This document shows, piece by piece, positions 61,178 through 64,000 of a stretch of DNA of 64,000 nt; the first letter of the stretch is position 1; each line of letters opens with the position of its first letter. The notes under the pieces were generated by a model. The model made no database searches. It was not told the origin of the DNA and saw only the letters and a list, made by a program, of their open reading frames with translations. Both the position numbers and the translations under genes were made by a program. The stretch lies in contig NZ_JAOSZE010000027.1 of assembly GCF_025630775.1 (NCBI RefSeq), forward strand, positions 1 through 64,000, given 5' to 3'. This DNA is from Actinoplanes sp. KI2. GTDB lineage: Bacteria; Actinomycetota; Actinomycetes; Mycobacteriales; Micromonosporaceae.

Positions 61178-61297
61178 TCAGTTACAGGTGGTGACGCTCA
61201 GCGAGCTGTCGCCGCAGAGCAGCAGGCTGGCCCGGCTGCCGCCGCCGCCGCCGTTCTTCATCTCAACGTCCATGCCCTGAAGGTCGAGCAGCGTCAT
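61178..61297 (-). CDS. Class III lanthipeptide precursor, RamS/SapB-like
   Basis: The 39-aa precursor begins MTLLDLQ (the class III leader LxLQ motif), passes a Gly run and ends in the core SRASLLLCGDSSLSVTTCN. SapB of Streptomyces coelicolor ends TGSRASLLLCGDSSLSITTCN, so only an Ile-to-Val change separates them in that stretch. Two S-x2-S-x3-C motifs will form lanthionine (or labionin) rings. SapB-type peptides act as surfactants that help aerial hyphae rise. GGAGG is 8 nt before the ATG. The first 35 bp overlap the 3' end of the synthetase gene. Confidence 0.95.
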   Translation of the reverse strand: MTLLDLQGMDVEMKNGGGGGSRASLLLCGDSSLSVTTCN

Positions 61298-63956
61298 GCT
61301 CAACACCTCCCCTTTCGTGTTGGTGGATCTGGATGGGTTCTTCTTCTTCCGCGCGCCGGAAGTCGTCGGCCGGTGCCCCGGCGTGGATCTCCGCACCGCG
61401 CGCGCGGTGCTCCGGTGCGGAGGTGGTGAGGAACGGCAGCCCGATCCGCGGGTTCTCGGCCATCGCCAGCGCCAGCAGGACGCCGGCCGTGCCGGTCGCG
61501 AGGTCCATGGACAGCCGCAGCAGTTGCTCGCCGGGGAAGGCGAACCCGTCCCGGTACGGCAGAGCGTGCCAGGACAGGGCGTCGGCCTGCCGGGCCACCT
61601 CGGCGGCGTCGGCCGGGTCGGGGGAGCCGGCGGCCACCCGCGCCGCGAGGTACGCGATGATCCCGGCTCGCCCGGCGAACAGCCCGGACTGGGCGTAGAA
61701 CGGCGAGGCGGCGGCCCGGCGGATGGCCCGGGAGGCCTCGCTGAAGACGTCGTCGGGGGCGTGTCGCAGGTAGCGGTCGAGGACCAGCCCGATGCCGACG
61801 CTGCCGTGCGCCAGGTACGGCATGGTCCGCCAGCCCTCGTTGACCTCCATCCCGCCGTCCTCGCGGACCACGCAGGTGCGCAGATCGCGGCGCAGGGCGC
61901 GGGCGGCGAGATCGAGCAGGGCGGGATCGCCGGTGCGCTCGTAGCGGTGCAGGAAGAACAGTGCGGGCCCGGTCGCGCCGCGGGTCAGTCCGGCGTACGG
62001 GTGCCGGCCGCCGCTGATCTCCGCCGGTTCGGGTGCGCGATCGAGCCGGTCGGCGAGCAGCCGGGCCACCTCGTCGGCGGCTTCCGCGGCCCGCGGCTCG
62101 CCGGTGGCCTCGGCGAAGTAGATCAGGTTCAGGCCGACCCCGGCGAGCCCGCTGACCAGGTCGGTGCCGAGCTCGCGCCACGGTTCGGCGAGGCAGAGCC
62201 CGAGCAGCGCGGTCGCCTCGTCGCGGCGGCCGAGCCGATGCAGCGCGTACGCCACCCCGTGCAGCCCGTCGTAGAAGCCGAGCCGGCTGCCGGACGCCGG
62301 TTGCCGCACCCGGTCGACCAGCCATTGCTCGTGGTCGGCGCGGCGGCCCGCCCCGCAGATGTCGAGCGACCACAGCACGCCGGCCGCGCCGTACCCCAAA
62401 CTGAGCCCTCCGCTGTGGAACTGCTCGATGTCGCCGGGGAAGAGCCGGTCGTCGCGCCGGGGTGTCGCGGTGCGCAGGATGCCTTCGGTCAGCCGCCGGC
62501 GCAGGCCGGTGAAGTCGTTGCGGTCGAAGTTCAGCGGCTCGGCCGGTGCCGCGTCACCCTGGATCACCCGCACCGCTTCGTCCAGGTAGTCCCGGGGGAC
62601 ACCGAAGCGCTCGGCGATGATCTCGGCGAGGTGTGCCGCCTTGCCCGGCGCGAGTCGCAGCATCGAGGTCAGCGGCAGGAACAGGGCCAGCCGCAGGCAG
62701 GCGAGCGCGTACTCGTCGACGGCGAACCCGGTGCGGTCACGTGGCGCGGCGAACGCCTGGTTGCGCAGGGCGGGTGGGCCGGGCTCGCCGACCGGCCGGG
62801 CCACCTCGAAGTCGAGCAGGGTGATCCGGTCGTCGTCGCCGACCAGCACGTTGAACAGGTGCAGGTCGCCGTAGACGATGCCGCGCCGGTGGATCTCCCG
62901 CACCACCCGCTCCACCTGGGCGTGGATGGAAAGCGCCCAAGCGGTGAAGCCGGCCAGCCGCTCCTCGGAGGCGTCCGCATCGATCAGCGGGTAGCGCCGC
63001 ACCAGGACCCGGTTCAGCGGCTCGCCGGGGACGTGGTCGAGGACCAGGAACTCATGCTCGCCCAGGGTGAACATGTCGTGCGCGCGGACCACCTGCGGCA
63101 CGTCGGCCAGCGCGGTCAGCATGTCGTGCTCGCGGCGCAGCCGGGCGATCGCGTCGGCGCCGGTGGCGTCCAGACCGGCGTGCGGGCGGCCCTCCTTGAG
63201 GACGACGGCCTGCCCGGTGCGGGTGTCCTTGCCGGCGTAGAGGCCGCCGCCGTTGGAGAAGTGCAGCACGCTTTCGATCGCGTACGGGATCTGAGTGGTA
63301 CTGACCGCGTTGCGGGCCGCGAGATGGGGCGCGAGGAAGCCGGGCAGCGTCACCCACTCGGGAACGTGGAAGACCGGGTCGCGCCGGTCCGGCAGGAGCG
63401 TGCCGTCCGGGTTCGCCAGGGCCGGCACGACCAGGCCCTCGGCGGAGAGGCAGAAACGGTTGGCGAATCCGCCGTACCGGACGTACACCGGGCCGCGCCC
63501 GTAGCGCAGGTCGGAGAGGACGTACGGGCCGGGCTCGCCGTCGAGCAGCTCGTCGAGCTCCCGGCAGACCCGCTCCAGCTCGGCGTCGTCGTGCGGGTAG
63601 ACGGTGATGAACTTCCCGGCGGCGCCGCGGGACGCGTACTTGGCGTTGCGCATCAGCAGCATCTTGGGGCCGCGCAGGAACTTGAAGCCGAGGCCGTGGG
63701 CCACGCAGTAGTCCCATACGACGGTCAGGACGCGCTCCGCGTTGTCCAGGCAGGCGGAGACGTGGATCTTCCAGCCCTGCATCGGGAGCGGGTCGCCGAC
63801 CGGGCTGCAGATCAGCCAGTCGTCCTTGGCCAGGCGCTCCCAGCCGGCGGGTGGTTCCCGCCCGGCTAGGTAGCCGGCGACCTCGGCCCGGGTGTTGGTC
63901 AGCGAGTCGTAGAAGAGCGGATCAACCGCGCAGTACGAGTCGTAGCGCTCGTCCAT
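61263..63956 (-). CDS. Class III lanthionine synthetase LanKC (RamC-like)
   Basis: The 897-aa enzyme has the three RamC domains in order: a lyase-like N-terminal domain (1-220; KIHVSACLDNAERVL, FKFLRGPKMLLMRNAKYASRGAAGKF), a Ser/Thr-kinase domain (about 240-500; catalytic YGDLHLFNVLV and LLDFEVA) and a LanC-like cyclase domain (about 530-870) with seven GxxG helices but without the zinc ligands, as in class III. It dehydrates Ser/Thr and forms the rings of the precursor. The frame runs on through the start of the precursor gene to 61263, giving a charged tail EEEEPIQIHQHE. The upstream promoter lies beyond or near the window edge. Confidence 0.95.
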   Translation of the reverse strand: MDERYDSYCAVDPLFYDSLTNTRAEVAGYLAGREPPAGWERLAKDDWLICSPVGDPLPMQGWKIHVSACLDNAERVLTVVWDYCVAHGLGFKFLRGPKMLLMRNAKYASRGAAGKFITVYPHDDAELERVCRELDELLDGEPGPYVLSDLRYGRGPVYVRYGGFANRFCLSAEGLVVPALANPDGTLLPDRRDPVFHVPEWVTLPGFLAPHLAARNAVSTTQIPYAIESVLHFSNGGGLYAGKDTRTGQAVVLKEGRPHAGLDATGADAIARLRREHDMLTALADVPQVVRAHDMFTLGEHEFLVLDHVPGEPLNRVLVRRYPLIDADASEERLAGFTAWALSIHAQVERVVREIHRRGIVYGDLHLFNVLVGDDDRITLLDFEVARPVGEPGPPALRNQAFAAPRDRTGFAVDEYALACLRLALFLPLTSMLRLAPGKAAHLAEIIAERFGVPRDYLDEAVRVIQGDAAPAEPLNFDRNDFTGLRRRLTEGILRTATPRRDDRLFPGDIEQFHSGGLSLGYGAAGVLWSLDICGAGRRADHEQWLVDRVRQPASGSRLGFYDGLHGVAYALHRLGRRDEATALLGLCLAEPWRELGTDLVSGLAGVGLNLIYFAEATGEPRAAEAADEVARLLADRLDRAPEPAEISGGRHPYAGLTRGATGPALFFLHRYERTGDPALLDLAARALRRDLRTCVVREDGGMEVNEGWRTMPYLAHGSVGIGLVLDRYLRHAPDDVFSEASRAIRRAAASPFYAQSGLFAGRAGIIAYLAARVAAGSPDPADAAEVARQADALSWHALPYRDGFAFPGEQLLRLSMDLATGTAGVLLALAMAENPRIGLPFLTTSAPEHRARGAEIHAGAPADDFRRAEEEEPIQIHQHERGGVEHDAARPSGHGR

Positions 63957-64000
63957 CTGCCCCTCCCGGCGTCGTGCGTGTCCTATGCCGAAGAGGCTGC

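Noticed and set aside
61296-63869. Plus-strand open frame opposite the lanthionine synthetase
   Set aside because: It is a shadow frame with no domain; the minus-strand LanKC is unambiguous.

Overview
The window is very GC-rich DNA with dense genes, frequent GTG starts and many 4-bp stop/start overlaps. The mix of an AfsR-type regulator, DUF4232-type lipoproteins, a RamS/SapB-like class III lanthipeptide locus, P450/ferredoxin pairs and many TetR/LuxR regulators points to a filamentous actinomycete. Micromonosporaceae such as Actinoplanes is my guess (inference). No rRNA, tRNA, CRISPR array or insertion sequence was recognised.

Layout. 0.1-22 kb is ordinary chromosome: a TrmH-type rRNA methyltransferase; a translationally coupled trio (MprF-like LPG synthase, membrane protein, esterase); lipoproteins around a large AfsR/SARP regulator; an MFS/TetR/carboxylesterase regulon with two matching operators; and a run of minus-strand genes (reductase, methyltransferase, HEAT protein, APH(6)-like kinase, monooxygenase, topoisomerase IB, chemoreceptor, unknown protein).

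22.0-41.5 kb is the most interesting part: a compact gene cluster with no PKS or NRPS, bounded on the left by a strong terminator hairpin. Two minus-strand operons flank one plus-strand LuxR-type regulator. The right operon encodes a 52-aa membrane peptide, DAHP synthase, an EhpF-like adenylating enzyme, isochorismate synthase, then LarE, LarB and LarC (the full nickel-pincer nucleotide cofactor pathway) and a flavoprotein reductase. The left operon encodes a cyclase/formamidase-like hydrolase, a DUF362 protein, an EhpG-like aldehyde dehydrogenase, an unknown 368-aa protein, two ATP-grasp ligases, an MFS transporter fused to a third ATP-grasp ligase, and a HisC-like aminotransferase. No LarA (the only well-known user of the nickel-pincer cofactor) is present. 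The DUF362 protein carries a His-x9-Lys-x14-His pattern resembling the LarA cofactor site, so I propose it as the cofactor-using enzyme. The cluster would make, or draw on, an isochorismate-derived aromatic acid, activate and reduce its carboxyl group, and join amino acids by ATP-grasp chemistry. The product is unknown to me.

41.5-51 kb holds HxlR and a carboxymuconolactone-decarboxylase-like gene with a perfect inverted repeat between them, enolase, a TetR/P450/ferredoxin set, a HIT protein and a GH78 rhamnosidase. 51-57.6 kb has two Pro-rich single-pass proteins with in-frame minisatellites, three orphan NarL/LuxR regulators with degenerate receiver domains, a secreted protein and PPK2. 57.4-64 kb is a ramCSAB-like lanthipeptide operon: LanKC synthetase, a 39-aa precursor whose core is nearly that of SapB, a hairpin, and two ABC exporters.
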